Assembly (NCBI RefSeq): GCF_900177375.1
Contig: NZ_FWZU01000003.1
Location: 590,637 to 654,636 of the forward strand
Length of the DNA: 64,000 nt
Reading direction: 5' to 3'
Origin: Desulfovibrio gilichinskyi
Lineage (GTDB): Bacteria > Desulfobacterota > Desulfovibrionia > Desulfovibrionales > Desulfovibrionaceae
Positions 51,325 through 60,790 of the stretch are shown here, in pieces. The position numbers and the translations under genes were made by a program. The notes beneath the pieces are model-generated. The model made no database searches. It worked only from the letters and a program-made list of their open reading frames with translations, and was not told where the DNA came from. Position 1 is the first letter of the stretch. Every line of letters begins with the position of its first letter.

Positions 51325-53739
51325 TCAAGTTTCTTTGCTCTGATTTGATGTGTAATGCAAGTTTAATAATCTTGGTAGAATAAATATTGCACATAATAGG
51401 GCTGAACTGATGCCGATTGCAACAGTTGCTCCTAGTGAGTTCAAAGATGGGTGTTTTGCAAGAACCAGCACACCGAACCCTGCTAAAGTTGTTAATCCAG
51501 ATATGCGAACGGCTTTTAATGTTGATGGAGTAGTCTCTTTTACTTCTTGAAATACCATGAAAATACCATAATCCGCACCTAAACCTATGACAAGAGGTAA
51601 AGCTATAATATGAAAAATATTAAGTGGAATATTTAGAATACTAAGCAATGAAAATGTAGATATAACTCCAAATATAGCTGGAAAAATGGCAAGTGTAGCT
51701 CGGCGTATGTTTTTGAATAGGAGTAAAATTAGAATTATTACAAGAACTCCTGATAGGCCAATAAATCTCAGAATATCTTTCTCCATTTCAAATTCGAGCG
51801 CTTGTTTGAATTTGCTTTGTGCAACTAATCGTACTCCTAAAAGTTTTTCTTTTTGAGGTGTATAATATTTTATTATTCGCTCAGTATCAGGAAGCAATGT
51901 TATAATGTTTACATGCTCCTGATATGATGTTTTAGGAATGAGCATTTCAGCAAGAAATCCAAGAGAGCTGGAACGCATGCTTTGTATTGATTCTGGAACA
52001 ATAGGATTGCTTAGTTTTTTTATACTGCTATCAAAGATTTTCGGAGCAAAGTGGAGCTTAGCTCCTTCTTTTTGAAGGATTGCTTTTGTTTCATTAATTT
52101 TATTATTATTCCAAAATTTTCTCCATCGGGAAAAATTCTCTTGTTGTGCTTGATAGTCAGGAAGAACTTGAGATATATTGATAGCTTTTTCATTTTGTAA
52201 ATTTTTAGTTATATCAGCCCATACTTTAGTGTTCTTTTGTAGTGCTTCTTGCTGTGTTGATCCAGATGCAAAAAGTAAAGAATGCCCACGGAGATCTCCC
52301 CATGAATCAGTGAATATCTTTTCTGTATTATGGATATTTTCTGAAATATAACCTAAGTGTTTAAGCTCAGTGTCAAAACAATTAGATAATGCAATAATAC
52401 TACCTGATATGATTAGAATAGCTGAAATAATTAATGTAATTTTTTTTGATCCGCGTTTTTTTGATTCTAATCTTGGGGGCGTATTTTGGGATATTGAAGG
52501 GGATGAGCAACAAAAATTAGGGATGAACAAAAGCGCATAACTGCAAGCTGCAATAATCCCTGCTACGGAAAAAACAGCGAGTTGTTTGATCCCAGGTATG
52601 CCTGAAATATACAATGCTCCAAATGCAACACAAGACGTGGCTGCCCCATAAAGAATTGGAAATTTGATATTCCTAACAGCTTGTTTAGGATCATCATGTC
52701 GGTCTGCAAGTGCAAAGTATGTGTGAATTGCAAAGTCAATTGAAACACCCATTAATATTGAGCCGAAGCCAATGACAATAGTGGACATATTGGGGAAAAA
52801 AATGGCGGTACTTCCTAGACCTGCCATGATTGCTATACCTGGAGCTAAAAAAATAGCTAAGGCCCCTACATGTCGGAATGAAAATAAGAAAAGTATTATC
52901 AGTGCTACTGCCGATACAATTGAAATTGTAGTTAAATCATTTTTGATGATAGAGGCATTGGCAACAGTATAAATATGGCCACTTAGCAGTGAGATTGAAA
53001 TGTCAGAAGATTTTAAATTATTTTCTGCAAGAGCAGAGTGGCTTATTTGTTTAAAGTTGGACAGAAGTTTCTCACCACCATTAGAATCAGTCATAGGGAT
53101 TTGGGATTTAGCAATCAGCAATAACGCTGTTTGGTCATTGTTTAGTATGTGCTGACCTTTTGTATTGAAGTGAGGTAAAAATCTTAGTGAAGCAATTTTT
53201 TTTAAATAGAGACTACGAAGGTTGAGCGGATCAGATACGATAATTTTTTTAACACCAATACCAATAGGAGAAATTAGTTGGTGTTTATTTATTTTTAATG
53301 TTGCTGCAACCGTATTAGGAGAGGTTAATTCTTCTAAATTTTTCAAATCTGCTTCTGTCGTTAAGTTTGGAGCTTGTGTAAGCAAATAATCTATAATGGA
53401 TTGAGGAGTAGTTTTTGAATAATCCTGCAGAATGAAATAAGGAGGTTTAAACCGACTAGAAAGGCTTTTGGCTACATTTATTAGTTGTTCTGGAGTAACT
53501 TTTTTACTCTGTAATGTAATGAGCACACTACCGGATAAAGGAGCTTTTTGAAGTAACGTAAAGTCTTCTTTGATTCGTCCATCCGTTCCTGCAGGAATCA
53601 TTGCAGAGATATCTTCTCTAAAGGAAACAGACCGCAAGGGGAGCACGCAAAGAATTACGAAAAGTATTAAAAATAGAACGTAGCGTATTTGCGTATGTTT
53701 CTTTGAATAATTTTTAGATGTAAATATTGAAAGAATCAT
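51325..53739 (-). CDS. MMPL/RND-type lipid exporter
   Basis: This 804-residue protein has about twelve membrane helices in two halves, each with a large periplasmic domain. The first membrane block (~275-420) holds GFGSILMGVSIDFAIHTYF; the second (~650-800) holds LVIGLGADYGIFMVFQEV. These are the family's proton-relay helix motifs with acidic residues. MMPL transporters move lipids or polyketide-like products out of the inner membrane. It probably exports the cluster's product. A LolA-like gene lies 2 bp upstream and a DUF3261 lipoprotein 1 bp downstream. Confidence 0.87.
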   Translation of the reverse strand: MILSIFTSKNYSKKHTQIRYVLFLILFVILCVLPLRSVSFREDISAMIPAGTDGRIKEDFTLLQKAPLSGSVLITLQSKKVTPEQLINVAKSLSSRFKPPYFILQDYSKTTPQSIIDYLLTQAPNLTTEADLKNLEELTSPNTVAATLKINKHQLISPIGIGVKKIIVSDPLNLRSLYLKKIASLRFLPHFNTKGQHILNNDQTALLLIAKSQIPMTDSNGGEKLLSNFKQISHSALAENNLKSSDISISLLSGHIYTVANASIIKNDLTTISIVSAVALIILFLFSFRHVGALAIFLAPGIAIMAGLGSTAIFFPNMSTIVIGFGSILMGVSIDFAIHTYFALADRHDDPKQAVRNIKFPILYGAATSCVAFGALYISGIPGIKQLAVFSVAGIIAACSYALLFIPNFCCSSPSISQNTPPRLESKKRGSKKITLIISAILIISGSIIALSNCFDTELKHLGYISENIHNTEKIFTDSWGDLRGHSLLFASGSTQQEALQKNTKVWADITKNLQNEKAINISQVLPDYQAQQENFSRWRKFWNNNKINETKAILQKEGAKLHFAPKIFDSSIKKLSNPIVPESIQSMRSSSLGFLAEMLIPKTSYQEHVNIITLLPDTERIIKYYTPQKEKLLGVRLVAQSKFKQALEFEMEKDILRFIGLSGVLVIILILLLFKNIRRATLAIFPAIFGVISTFSLLSILNIPLNIFHIIALPLVIGLGADYGIFMVFQEVKETTPSTLKAVRISGLTTLAGFGVLVLAKHPSLNSLGATVAIGISSALLCAIFILPRLLNLHYTSNQSKET

Positions 53740-53741
53740 GA

Positions 53742-54419
53742 CTAGTGGCTTGTAAATGTTTTAGGAGGCAAATTTGTATTGATTAGGACCTTTGAAAATT
53801 CAATTCTTGTATAGTCACCGCAAGGTTCGTGGAGCTCAAGTGCTGTAAGATGACTTTTATCATTTGAAAAAAAGACAATGATTTGATTAAGGAATTCTCT
53901 GGTCGCGGTGGACTTAGGTGTAAGTTCCATAACTATTGGGGAGTCGGAAGTTATGGAAATATTATATACAGATTTAAGCCATGCCATATTCATGGTTGTC
54001 CATGCTAAGATTTGTTGAGAGACGATCTCCATTTCTGGTGATGTTTTTATGTTGAATGTAGTAGAATTTTTATCAGATTCATCCCACCTTAATCCATTTT
54101 CTCCTTTAATTATAAAGCCGGAGGCGAATGGTTTTAGGTATTCCCATCGCAAATAATTAGGTTTGGCAAATGCAAATTTGCCTTTAGATATAATAGTATC
54201 CTCAAAAAGTGAAATATAACTTTGTTGAGTGAATTCACTTGAAATTGTTATGATTTTTTCTGAATTAGCTTCAAGTGCTAGAGTTATCTTATCCTGTTTA
54301 TATTTTTGCTGCGCGAGAGCTGGAATGCATAATATATGAACAAAAGCGATGCATAAGAGTAGGTTTAGCACGAATCTAAACGTTGACTCTCTAATGTTTG
54401 GGTGTTTGAAGAAAAGCAT
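53742..54419 (-). CDS. LolA-like outer membrane lipid carrier
   Basis: This 225-residue exported protein (signal peptide to about residue 36, ending ALAQ) has the LolA fold features FTQQSYISLFEDTI, SKGKFAFAKPNYLRWEY and GFIIKGENGL. In aryl polyene clusters such proteins are thought to ferry the lipid through the periplasm. It is 41 bp downstream of a dehydratase gene. The Shine-Dalgarno (AGGAA) lies about 15 bases before ATG 54419, so the start may be a little further in. Confidence 0.75.
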   Translation of the reverse strand: MLFFKHPNIRESTFRFVLNLLLCIAFVHILCIPALAQQKYKQDKITLALEANSEKIITISSEFTQQSYISLFEDTIISKGKFAFAKPNYLRWEYLKPFASGFIIKGENGLRWDESDKNSTTFNIKTSPEMEIVSQQILAWTTMNMAWLKSVYNISITSDSPIVMELTPKSTATREFLNQIIVFFSNDKSHLTALELHEPCGDYTRIEFSKVLINTNLPPKTFTSH

Positions 54420-54460
54420 ATTATGAATTTTTGTTCCTGTGTTAAATAGGCTGTAAGGTC

Positions 54461-54898
54461 TTAATTGTTTTGTTCCTGTGGAACCCAGACTTTAATTTTT
54501 CCTTCAGCAAGAACAGTGTAGTTTTGTGAAACTGTACCTTCAACAACTGCAAATCCATCGAACTCACCCGTTGTCTGAACAGATATGTTGAGATCATTAA
54601 TTATTGAAGGAAAATCAGAATAATGAAAATTAAATTTCTGAACTCCTACAAGGTAGCCATTAGGAATTGGAGCATTTTGCTGCAGATAAGAATATCCGCA
54701 TACAGCTGCATACGTTTGAGCAACAAGTTCTATAAAAAAGGGGGACAGGATGGAGCCGGAATTTGAATGAGTAATGCTTTCAGGTGGAAGAAATGCTGTT
54801 GCAGTTCCTGCTCCTTCGGATGCATGGATTACGCTGTTGATTAAAAGCATCTTACCGCGATGTGGAAGTAGTTTTTTAGCTTCAATTGGGAAGGTCAT
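54461..54898 (-). CDS. ApeP-like 3-hydroxyacyl-ACP dehydratase
   Basis: This 145-residue hotdog-like protein has LLPHRGKMLLINSV at the N-terminus and FFIELVAQTYAAVCGYSYLQ further on. These match the ApeP/FabZ-like dehydratases in aryl polyene clusters, with His in PHRG and Glu in ELVAQ as candidate catalytic residues. It is the first gene of the second minus-strand block, so the promoter lies in the 54899-55310 gap. It would work with the hotdog enzyme at 50344. Confidence 0.75.
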   Translation of the reverse strand: MTFPIEAKKLLPHRGKMLLINSVIHASEGAGTATAFLPPESITHSNSGSILSPFFIELVAQTYAAVCGYSYLQQNAPIPNGYLVGVQKFNFHYSDFPSIINDLNISVQTTGEFDGFAVVEGTVSQNYTVLAEGKIKVWVPQEQNN

Positions 54899-54966
54899 AA
54901 TTTAGTTCCGTATACTTGATTTTGTCAGTATGAGAAGGCTAACGCGACAATAAGGTTTTGTTAAAC

Positions 54967-54996
54967 ATACTACGAAATCTGTGATTGTTGTTGCAA
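54967..54996 (-). promoter_or_regulatory. Possible sigma-70 promoter for the 54898-42709 block
   Basis: On the minus strand TTGCAA, an 18-base spacer and TAGTAT lie about 70 bp upstream of the start at 54898. The match is modest and the region is AT-rich, so chance is possible. Confidence 0.35.
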
Positions 54997-55235
54997 AATT
55001 CATAGATTTTATATTAGCCTTTAATATGGTAGTGCCACTTGCGTAGGTTTTTAACGGTTATATTTTAAGTTAAGCATAAACTCCATTAGAACAATTATTT
55101 AAAACTAAAGTTTATAACTCGCATATAGATTTAATAAAGCTCTAAATTGGAGTTCTTCAAGAAGATATGAGTTGTATACAAAAGATGAATTTAATTATTT
55201 AATTTTATTGATCCAAACTCTTAAGAGCTTATCCA

Positions 55236-55269
55236 AGATTAGGGCAATGTGTCATCATTGCCCTAATCT
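55236..55269 (-). terminator. 14-bp hairpin at the end of the upstream cluster block
   Basis: AGATTAGGGCAATG and its exact complement flank a 6-base loop, 42 bp past the stop at 55311. There is no clear T-run on the minus strand, so it may be a processing or partial termination hairpin. Confidence 0.55.
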
Positions 55270-55310
55270 ATGTATTTATTAATGGTAAACTGAGATGTTG
55301 AGGTGGTAGG

Positions 55311-55727
55311 TTATTTTCCGGTTGATTGAATAGTTGGTTCTAATTCGCGGTTTATAGCGTTAGACAAATTGTTTACCCATGCATTATAGTTGCTATGAAT
55401 TTTGTCACCTTTATGTTTTAAATTGGTGCTAGATTTATAGTTAATGCTGTAATCTTTAGTTGTGTAAGTAATATCAACAACTGCTTGGTGACTGCGGAGA
55501 TTCAAAGTTCCTACAAGATGACCTGGAGCAATGTCTGACATTTTCCAGTTTAGGCTGTATCCTGCTCTTATAATAGAGTTTTTTACTTGATCTAAAGTCT
55601 TAGTGTTTGAACTATCAGTCAATATTGGAGCCATTTCGATGTTCTGAATTGTGGCAGTCCTGCAACCTGAGAGAAAAGCAATAGCACAGATAATAGTAAT
55701 TAGAAGAGTAATTCGGAAGGGTTTCAT
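55311..55727 (-). CDS. Small outer membrane lipoprotein of the cluster
   Basis: This 138-residue protein has lipobox FLSGC (Cys22). The mature part has IIRAGYSLNWKMSDIAPGHL, AVVDITYTTKDYSINYKSS and NYNAWVNNLSNAINREL. I recall similar lipoproteins of unknown role from proteobacterial genomes, some near aryl polyene clusters. It is 31 bp after the PlsC-like gene and ends the upstream block. A role in the envelope part of the pathway is only inferred. Confidence 0.65.
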   Translation of the reverse strand: MKPFRITLLITIICAIAFLSGCRTATIQNIEMAPILTDSSNTKTLDQVKNSIIRAGYSLNWKMSDIAPGHLVGTLNLRSHQAVVDITYTTKDYSINYKSSTNLKHKGDKIHSNYNAWVNNLSNAINRELEPTIQSTGK

Positions 55728-55758
55728 TTCAAAGCTCCTGAAGTTTAACTGTTAGTTG

Positions 55759-56562
55759 TTATTTCATTGAGTTTAACTGCTTGATAGCTGTAATCATATT
55801 TTCTTTTACTCTATTTCGCAATTCAATATGTCCACTTTCATGATCTTTATATTCTAGTGGATAAATGGGTTTTAGTATTTTCCCACGAATTTTAGAGGGT
55901 CTAATTAACATTTTATTTTTGGGTAGTAGATTATGAGTTCCGGAAAGACATAAGGCCACGATCGGAATCCCCGTTTTTACTGAAACGTAAAACGGACCAG
56001 AATGAAAACGGCGCAACTTTCCATCTGTACTTCTTGTGCCTTCTGGGAAGAACATTAAAGATGCTTTTTCTTCAAGTGCAGTTCTCGCTTGGTCAACAAT
56101 CTGGCTAAATTCTAAATCCTCTACGTTGATATATCCGGCCATACTCATAAAAAAACCATAAAATGGGATTTTAAATGGCCAGTTACGAACGGCCATACAA
56201 ATATTTTTATTGGGCTGAAATGAAACAAGGTATGGGTCAAAAAAAGACTCATGATTTGAAACAATGATACATGGATTTGGTAATTGTGGTTGTTCTGGCC
56301 ACTTAATATCAACAAAAAGTTTCATTAAGTGTGAACATATCCACCCATAGAACCAAATCATTTTTCGAAGTGTATCTGATTTTTTCCAAGCTAATAGTTT
56401 TGTAAGAACTAAATAGCAGACAGGTGAAAATATAATACTTGCAAGAGTCCATGTAAGTAAGGATAGATAAATGCCTGTATTAATCCATATTAGATTCATT
56501 GATGCAATAATTTTTATAAGCAGGCTTTCAGATTCAGCTGGATTCTTATTTTTGTGCATCAT
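55759..56562 (-). CDS. PlsC-like 1-acylglycerol-3-phosphate acyltransferase
   Basis: This 267-residue protein has N-terminal membrane segments (~15-60), catalytic NHESFFDPYL (HX4D) and substrate motif FFPEGTRSTDG. Members move an acyl chain to lysophosphatidic acid or a similar acceptor at the membrane. In this cluster it may anchor the chain to a lipid. The start is one of two adjacent ATGs (56562 or 56559) without a good Shine-Dalgarno. It is 23 bp after the ACP gene. Confidence 0.85.
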   Translation of the reverse strand: MMHKNKNPAESESLLIKIIASMNLIWINTGIYLSLLTWTLASIIFSPVCYLVLTKLLAWKKSDTLRKMIWFYGWICSHLMKLFVDIKWPEQPQLPNPCIIVSNHESFFDPYLVSFQPNKNICMAVRNWPFKIPFYGFFMSMAGYINVEDLEFSQIVDQARTALEEKASLMFFPEGTRSTDGKLRRFHSGPFYVSVKTGIPIVALCLSGTHNLLPKNKMLIRPSKIRGKILKPIYPLEYKDHESGHIELRNRVKENMITAIKQLNSMK

Positions 56563-56585
56563 GGATATGGGGTGATGAATGAAAT

Positions 56586-56837
56586 CTAAGCTTGTGTTTT
56601 TTTGCTGAGAATAAAATTATATAAGTCTTCTACAGAGCGTATCTTCTTGAATGCTTCATCTTTTTTAATTTTTATATTTAATTCTTGTTCAAGCACGATT
56701 ACCATATCTACAGCGTCAAGACTGTCTAGTCCAAGCTCTTCTTTAAAACGTGCTTCTGGAACTATGTCTTCAATTTCAAGTTCAAATTCTTCAGCAAGAG
56801 CTGAGTTTATACGGGTTACAATTTCATTATCAATCAT
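56586..56837 (-). CDS. Acyl carrier protein (second of the cluster)
   Basis: This 83-residue protein has the carrier Ser in ELGLDSLDAVDMVIVL. AAGGAGACCAGA precedes the ATG, which overlaps the ketosynthase stop (ATGA). Its core is close to that of the ACP at 46028-46282, so one may be a copy of the other, or they may serve different steps. Confidence 0.9.
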   Translation of the reverse strand: MIDNEIVTRINSALAEEFELEIEDIVPEARFKEELGLDSLDAVDMVIVLEQELNIKIKKDEAFKKIRSVEDLYNFILSKKTQA

Positions 56838-58063
56838 TCTGGTCTCCTTAAAACTAGTGAAGTATTAATACCACCGAGGGCGAAATTATTTTTCAGCGCA
56901 TACGTAATCTTTCTTTGTTGCAATCGCAAGTTGTGGTTTGCACATTTACAGTCATCAGATGTGTTAAAAAGATTTCGCGTTGGGATTATTATGTTATTTT
57001 TCATCATGCAGATTGTAGCAATTGTTTCAAGAGCTCCGCTTGCCGCCATAGTGTGCCCTAAATGCCCTTTTAAACTACTAATAGGAGGAGCTGATGGTAA
57101 TGCCTTGGATATTGCTATGCATTCTGCTGAATCTCCTTGCTGGGTTCCTGTCGCATGGGCGTTGATATAATCAATAGATTCATGAGAAATATTGCTGTCC
57201 TGTAAGGCCATTTCTATGCACTTTGTAATCGCGTCTGGGCTTGGGTTGGCCATGTTTGAACTGTCACAGATGCTAGAGAATCCGACGACTTCAGCTAATA
57301 TTACTGCATTTCGTTTTATGGCCGATTCGTAGCTTTCAAGTAAAAGTATACCTGCTCCTTCAGAACAAACAATTCCGTCACGTGTAATATCAAAGGGGCG
57401 AGGGGTAGTAGTCGGGTCCTCTATACCAGAAGTTGAGGCTGCTTCCAGAATATCAAATGTACCAACAGTTAAAGGGTGTAGTTCTTCTGAGCCTCCGCAA
57501 AGCATCATATCCTGTTTACCTGATGCTATGATTTCTGCTGCCAGTCCTATGTTTTGACATCCAGTAGAGCAGGCCGCTGATGTTGACTGAACTCTACCAG
57601 AAATTCCAAAAAAATGAGCCATATTGGAGGCGCAACTATGATTCATTATTTTAAAAAATTCAGTTGTATGTACTGATTCAATGCTTCTTGCATTGAGGTA
57701 GCCAGAGAAAAAGTTTTCCATAGCCTGGACACTTCCTATCGTGGAACCGACGCATAAACCGGTTCTTCCTCCTGTAAGTTGTTCTTCTGTTAGTCCTGCT
57801 TGTTTAAGTGCTTCGAGGCCTGCTAAGCAACCAAATATGGAAAGTGCAGACATTGTGCGACGGAACTTGCGATGTATCACTTTTATGTCGCATGCTGGAA
57901 CTTTTCCGCCAACACGAGGTCGTAATCCTTTTATTTCAGCTAAATCATCAAGTATGGATATGCCAGATTGTCCATTTTCAAGCGCATTCCATAATGCAGT
58001 GACTCCGTATCCGAAAGGAGAAACCGCGCCCATACCAGTGATTACTACCCGTTGTAGATGCAT
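56834..58063 (-). CDS. Beta-ketoacyl-ACP synthase
   Basis: This 409-residue FabF-type enzyme has the start VVITGMGAVSPFG and the nucleophile Cys in SAACSTGCQNIG. Catalytic histidines are in YINAHATGTQQGD and LKGHLGHTMAASGA. It would perform chain extension or initiation in the cluster. AAGGAACTTCG precedes the ATG, which lies inside the end of the upstream desaturase gene (19-bp overlap). All ketosynthase residues are intact. Confidence 0.9.
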   Translation of the reverse strand: MHLQRVVITGMGAVSPFGYGVTALWNALENGQSGISILDDLAEIKGLRPRVGGKVPACDIKVIHRKFRRTMSALSIFGCLAGLEALKQAGLTEEQLTGGRTGLCVGSTIGSVQAMENFFSGYLNARSIESVHTTEFFKIMNHSCASNMAHFFGISGRVQSTSAACSTGCQNIGLAAEIIASGKQDMMLCGGSEELHPLTVGTFDILEAASTSGIEDPTTTPRPFDITRDGIVCSEGAGILLLESYESAIKRNAVILAEVVGFSSICDSSNMANPSPDAITKCIEMALQDSNISHESIDYINAHATGTQQGDSAECIAISKALPSAPPISSLKGHLGHTMAASGALETIATICMMKNNIIIPTRNLFNTSDDCKCANHNLRLQQRKITYALKNNFALGGINTSLVLRRPE

Positions 58064-59541
58064 CGAAGTTCCTTATGAATTTTTTCATGACCTAAAAGTA
58101 TCCCACATGTTAAATAAGCAGAAACTATAGCTCCCAGCATTCCTGGCGCCACTATACTTTGACCAGCAAATAAAAGTCCTGTTACTTTAGTTAGTGGTAG
58201 TGGATTATATTGTGATGCTGTGTGTGCGATACCATATAGGCTACCACTAGGAGTGCTGCAGTAATGCTTGAAAGTTAGTGGGCTTGCAGATTCAACAAAA
58301 TTTATTTTGTTTTTGAACTCAGGACAACGTGTAAAAAATTCATTTTTAAATTTTTGAGTAAGTTCATTTTTATATTCAATATATTCAAGTGGTCTTTTTG
58401 AGTAAGTTGAGTCTGTCCACATTGAAAAATCCTTAAAATCATGCGGAATAATAGCTGTTACAGCTTGCGTTCTGTTTTGCTTTAAAGTTTGTGTTGCTGA
58501 GACAAATATAACACGTTCTGAGAACGGGGCTGTGCCTGATAGGAGATCTTTGTAATCTCCTTGCGGCCAGAGGTAGATATTTTTGCGGAGAAGTTCTGGT
58601 AAAGGAACATTGGCAATTCCAAAAAACATGAGTGCTGAGGTTGTATCCTTTAATGCTTTCAGTCTGCGATTAAATACAGGACGGAAAGCTTGAGGAGGCA
58701 TGCAGGGGAGCAGGTCTTTAGGATGTGCAGTCCAAATACAGGCGTTAGCGGCGATTTCGGTTTTGTCTTTAAGAGTGACAGATCTAAAGGAGTTATTGTC
58801 ATCAGTTTTTATACAGGAAACAGTTTTTCCTAAAAGAAGGGTCACTCCTGAGTTGATTAATTGTTTTTCATATGCCTTAACAATTGCGGACCCTCCACCC
58901 TCGATAGTATGGGCAGAAAGAAAGTAGGAACCTGCTATGAGGGCGTGCGTTGATAGCATGGCGTCTTCGGGATTGGTTCCGTATAATACTGTATGGTAGC
59001 TCAATACCTCTTTAAGTTTTTTATTTTTGGTGATTGAATCCAAAAAATTTTGAAGAGTAGATGTTTCTGAGTGTAGAGCTGCATCTAGTGAAAACTCGTT
59101 TTCAAAGTTTAAGTAAGGTGATGATTTAAATATTTTTTTTATTGTTTTAAGATACTTATGGATAGCTTTTTCTTCTGCTGGAAAATGAATGATAAGTTCT
59201 TTTTGGAGAGCCTCATAACCAAACGGAATAATGATTTCTTCTTTGGAATGTTCAAATTTAATGGTGTCAAAACCGTTTTCGTTGAACGGAATTTTTGAAA
59301 GAGAATCTGAAATTTCTAAATGCCTTAAATATACATCAAGAGGATGGTTTGTTCCATATCCTCCAAGTAAATGTATACCAGTCTCAAAATTTACTCCATG
59401 GCGTTTAAAGCCTCGTATCGTTGGGGCTAGCGATGGAAAGGCTTCAATAAGTGCAACTTTTTTTCCTTGCTTAGCAAGGAGTAGTGCTGCGGTCATGCCT
59501 GAAAGTCCACCACCGACAACTATATGATCATAATTACTCAT
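58045..59541 (-). CDS. CrtI-like FAD-dependent desaturase/isomerase
   Basis: This 498-residue flavoprotein has the N-terminal FAD motif IVVGGGLSGMTAALLLAKQG with a Glu-bearing strand (VALIEAF), a central variable domain, and the C-terminal FAD end GLLFAGQSIVAPGMLGAIVS. It belongs to the phytoene desaturase/RetSat-like amine-oxidase family. It would desaturate or isomerise a long chain. Desaturases of this type are listed in proposed ladderane clusters but are not a usual part of aryl polyene clusters. ATG 59541 shares one base with the upstream stop (TAATG); the frame is open to 59562. Confidence 0.8.
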   Translation of the reverse strand: MSNYDHIVVGGGLSGMTAALLLAKQGKKVALIEAFPSLAPTIRGFKRHGVNFETGIHLLGGYGTNHPLDVYLRHLEISDSLSKIPFNENGFDTIKFEHSKEEIIIPFGYEALQKELIIHFPAEEKAIHKYLKTIKKIFKSSPYLNFENEFSLDAALHSETSTLQNFLDSITKNKKLKEVLSYHTVLYGTNPEDAMLSTHALIAGSYFLSAHTIEGGGSAIVKAYEKQLINSGVTLLLGKTVSCIKTDDNNSFRSVTLKDKTEIAANACIWTAHPKDLLPCMPPQAFRPVFNRRLKALKDTTSALMFFGIANVPLPELLRKNIYLWPQGDYKDLLSGTAPFSERVIFVSATQTLKQNRTQAVTAIIPHDFKDFSMWTDSTYSKRPLEYIEYKNELTQKFKNEFFTRCPEFKNKINFVESASPLTFKHYCSTPSGSLYGIAHTASQYNPLPLTKVTGLLFAGQSIVAPGMLGAIVSAYLTCGILLGHEKIHKELRCIYNG

Positions 59542-60764
59542 TAGAATGAGAGGACTAGACATGAATTTGTTCCACCGAATCCGGCAGAATTAAGCAAAGC
59601 ATTGCGTGGCCCAGAATTGTCTGTTTTAGTTATGATATTGAGCCCTTCTGAATTGCTATCTATAGATTTTAAATTGATATTAGGTGCAATAAATCCGCCT
59701 TGATGCATTAAAGTTGTATAAACAACCTGGCTTGCTCCAGACATCCATAATTCGTGCCCAGTCATTGATTTAGTAGAAGATATTCTTGGAGAACATCCGT
59801 TAAATAAAGATTTAATATTTTGTGCTTCAGCTGCATCACCAGCTATAGTTGATGTTGCATGGGCACATATATAGTCAATATCTGAAGGATAAAGCCCTGC
59901 TTGTTTTAAGGCCTTTGCTCCGGCTCTAGCAAGACCAGTATCACTTGGTACCGCGAGATGTTCACCGTCTGATGAAAATCCATAACCTGTAATGAATCCT
60001 AAAATATTTGCTCCGCGTTTTTCGGCAAGATCATAACGCTCTAGTATAATTGCTGCAGCTCCTCCGCTTGGGATCAGGCCGTCTCTTTCTGAATCAAATG
60101 GGCGACTTGCCTGTTGAGGGTTGCTAATTCTAGTTGAAAATGCACTTAGTCCATCAAAACTACACATAGATTGCCAGTTTATTTCTTGAGCGCCTCCGCA
60201 TATAATACGTTCCTGCTGACCTGAAGCAATTAGGTTAAAAGCTTGTCCAACGGCATGGCCTCCGCTTGAGCATGCAGAGCTAATAGTCCAAGCAGCTCCC
60301 TTTGTTTTGAAAAGAGTATTTAAGTTCATAGTGATATTAGAGGTCATAGATCTAAAAATAGTACCACTACCAATAAGAGATGTTGCTCCTCTCGTTGTAA
60401 GTAAGTTGACTTGTTCAAGCGCCGCAATACAGCTGGAATCACAACCGAAAATCAGTCCACTTTCATCATTTTGTATGTCTTCACTTTTTAGGCCGGATTG
60501 AGACAATGCCTGAACTGATGCTGCATAAGCTTGTATTGTATAGTCAGGCATGCTCCTACGTTGCTTTTTATTAAGCCAGTCTTTGGAGGAAAAACCTCTA
60601 ATCATTCCTGTTAGGGGACTTTCAAAGCCAAGTTCAGTACGTTCTGGATCGATGGCTATGCCTGATTTTCCTTGTTTAAGAGAATTTGAGATCTCATCAA
60701 GGGTGATGCCGAGAACAGAAATTGCTCCTATTCCGGTAATAGCTACTTTATATGGTAATGACAA
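59541..60764 (-). CDS. Beta-ketoacyl-ACP synthase (TTG start)
   Basis: This 407-residue FabF-type enzyme has the nucleophile Cys in TISSACSSGGHAVG. Histidines are in ICAHATSTIAGD and KSMTGHELWMSG. The frame is open to 60857, but its extra 31 residues do not belong to the fold. TTG 60764, with AGGAG 7 bases upstream, gives SLPYKVAITGIGAI at once, so I take that as the start. It would act in chain building. Several motif positions (ATST for the usual GTGT) differ from the other two active ketosynthases and may mean a distinct step. Confidence 0.85.
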   Translation of the reverse strand: MSLPYKVAITGIGAISVLGITLDEISNSLKQGKSGIAIDPERTELGFESPLTGMIRGFSSKDWLNKKQRRSMPDYTIQAYAASVQALSQSGLKSEDIQNDESGLIFGCDSSCIAALEQVNLLTTRGATSLIGSGTIFRSMTSNITMNLNTLFKTKGAAWTISSACSSGGHAVGQAFNLIASGQQERIICGGAQEINWQSMCSFDGLSAFSTRISNPQQASRPFDSERDGLIPSGGAAAIILERYDLAEKRGANILGFITGYGFSSDGEHLAVPSDTGLARAGAKALKQAGLYPSDIDYICAHATSTIAGDAAEAQNIKSLFNGCSPRISSTKSMTGHELWMSGASQVVYTTLMHQGGFIAPNINLKSIDSNSEGLNIITKTDNSGPRNALLNSAGFGGTNSCLVLSF

Positions 60765-60790
60765 AATTATGCTCCTATAAAAAACAAAAA

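Larger units (their letters stand above)
54899..55310. other. 412-bp AT-rich gap between the two cluster blocks
   Basis: No reading frame is convincing here. It holds a possible minus-strand promoter (54967-54996) for the 54898-42709 block and a strong hairpin (55236-55269) after the first block. The rest is AT-rich sequence without features I can support. Confidence 0.6.
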
